DNA from: Victivallales bacterium
Lineage (GTDB): Bacteria > Verrucomicrobiota > Lentisphaeria > Oligosphaerales > Lenti-02
DNA length: 6,752 bases
Direction: 5' to 3'
Assembly: GCA_018648945.1 (NCBI GenBank)
Contig: JABGQJ010000425.1
Coordinates: 1-6,752, forward strand
The position numbers were made by a program, and so were the translations under genes. Position 1 is the first letter of the stretch, and every line of letters begins with the position of its first letter. This document shows, piece after piece, positions 6,116 to 6,752 of this stretch. Below the pieces are notes generated by a model. The model made no database searches. It was not told the origin of the DNA and saw nothing but the letters and a program-made list of their open reading frames with translations.

Positions 6116-6752
6116 CTACAGTGGCCAATCGATCGAGAACGCGTCCCTGGCATTCAGCTTGCCGGCGGACGAATGCTCCGTGTGCCCGTCCATGAAGAGT
6201 ATGTTCGCGCCACCCGAGTGGCGGCCTTCGAAGTATTGAGGCTGACCGACCGTGCCTGCACCAACAAACCAATAGCCCCGGTAGCCGGCAGCGGCCAAGC
6301 CGCTCGGCGTGTCACCAAAATGGGCCGCCGAGGACGGTCTGTCCACCGAGCCGAACGAACGACCGTTCGGAGCGACATCGGGACTGGCCGTGTTGCAGTT
6401 GCTGCCAATGGTCAGCCATCCCCGGTCTGGGTCGAGCCATTCGGTGAACCTGTGAGTCGTCGCCGAAGGGCAGGCAAGGGCCTCCTTGTCTCCCCCGATA
6501 TAGGACATGATGAGATGGGTCCACAAGGGATCTCCCCACCACGCTTCCGGCGCTCCTGCAGCCCCCATGAACGTGGGGATGATCATGTCGTCCGAATCGC
6601 CGGAGTAGATCTGAACAGCCAGGCCAATCTGGTGCATTCTCCCGGTGCAGGAGATCGCCCGCGCCTTCGCTCGGGCCTGGCTCAGCGCAGGCAGGAGCAT
6701 GGAGGCAAGAATCGCGATGATCGCGATGACCACAAGCAACTCGATAAGCGTG
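6116..6752 (-). CDS. Pseudopilin-like protein with prepilin N-terminal methylation motif and H-X9-DG motif (5' end outside window)
   Basis: Only the extreme N-terminus is missing. The visible frame opens with [12 protein letters not shown] directly inside the window edge, and the last base before it is compatible with the Phe codon of the prepilin FTLIE motif. A hydrophobic helix follows, then a Cys-containing segment ([18 protein letters not shown]) typical of this family. Near the C-terminus is [12 protein letters not shown], an exact H-X9-DG motif, about 27 residues before the TAG stop. Such proteins are expected to be cleaved by a prepilin peptidase, anchored in the inner membrane, and to expose a globular domain outside the cytoplasm. 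They are numerous in planctomycete, verrucomicrobial and lentisphaeral genomes, and individual roles are mostly unknown. The stop codon lies 3 or 21 bases before the sigma factor start, depending on which GTG is used, so the two genes may share a transcript. Family assignment is firm; function is not known. Confidence 0.93.
   Translation of the reverse strand, partial: TLIELLVVIAIIAILASMLLPALSQARAKARAISCTGRMHQIGLAVQIYSGDSDDMIIPTFMGAAGAPEAWWGDPLWTHLIMSYIGGDKEALACPSATTHRFTEWLDPDRGWLTIGSNCNTASPDVAPNGRSFGSVDRPSSAAHFGDTPSGLAAAGYRGYWFVGAGTVGQPQYFEGRHSGGANILFMDGHTEHSSAGKLNARDAFSIDWPL

Overview
The window is a G+C-rich, gene-dense bacterial segment. All recognisable genes lie on the minus strand and cover nearly every base, so the biological reading direction is from position 6752 down to 1. 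It most likely comes from a member of the PVC superphylum, probably Planctomycetota; Lentisphaerota, Verrucomicrobiota or a related uncultured phylum are also possible. Three features point there: a pseudopilin with the H-X9-DG processing-associated motif, a Ser/Thr kinase joined through one membrane helix to a long WD40-type beta-propeller, and an ECF-type sigma factor of the kind found beside such kinases in planctomycetes. This assignment rests on recognised family style, not on a search.

Layout in transcription order. (1) 6752-6116: the body of a type II/IV-like pseudopilin, lacking only its first residues, which lie beyond the window edge. (2) 6112 or 6094 to 5480: an ECF-family RNA polymerase sigma factor. 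(3) 5490-5032: a small stand-alone FHA-domain protein, overlapping the sigma gene by 11 bases. (4) 5035-1250: a 1261-residue protein with an N-terminal kinase, a membrane helix, about 14 propeller blades and an unexpected C-terminal Rossmann/glutamine-amidotransferase-like domain. Its ATG overlaps the FHA stop codon (ATGA). (5) 1253-1: a secreted beta-propeller protein that runs off the left edge. It starts at a TTG that overlaps the kinase stop codon (TTGA) and has an AGGAGG ribosome-binding site. No gap exceeds about 21 bases. I see no terminator, tRNA, rRNA, CRISPR or insertion sequence.

Genes 2 to 5 look like one translationally coupled signalling operon. The extracytoplasmic part of the kinase (propellers plus C-terminal domain) would sense an envelope state, perhaps with the secreted propeller protein. 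The cytoplasmic kinase would phosphorylate targets, the FHA protein would read phosphothreonine, and the sigma factor would set the transcriptional output. No anti-sigma factor gene is visible, so the kinase/FHA pair may replace one. The components are recognised from sequence; the wiring is inference. The parts most worth a second look are the C-terminal domain fused to the kinase, the secreted propeller gene with its TTG start, and the placement of a pseudopilin directly before the sigma gene.
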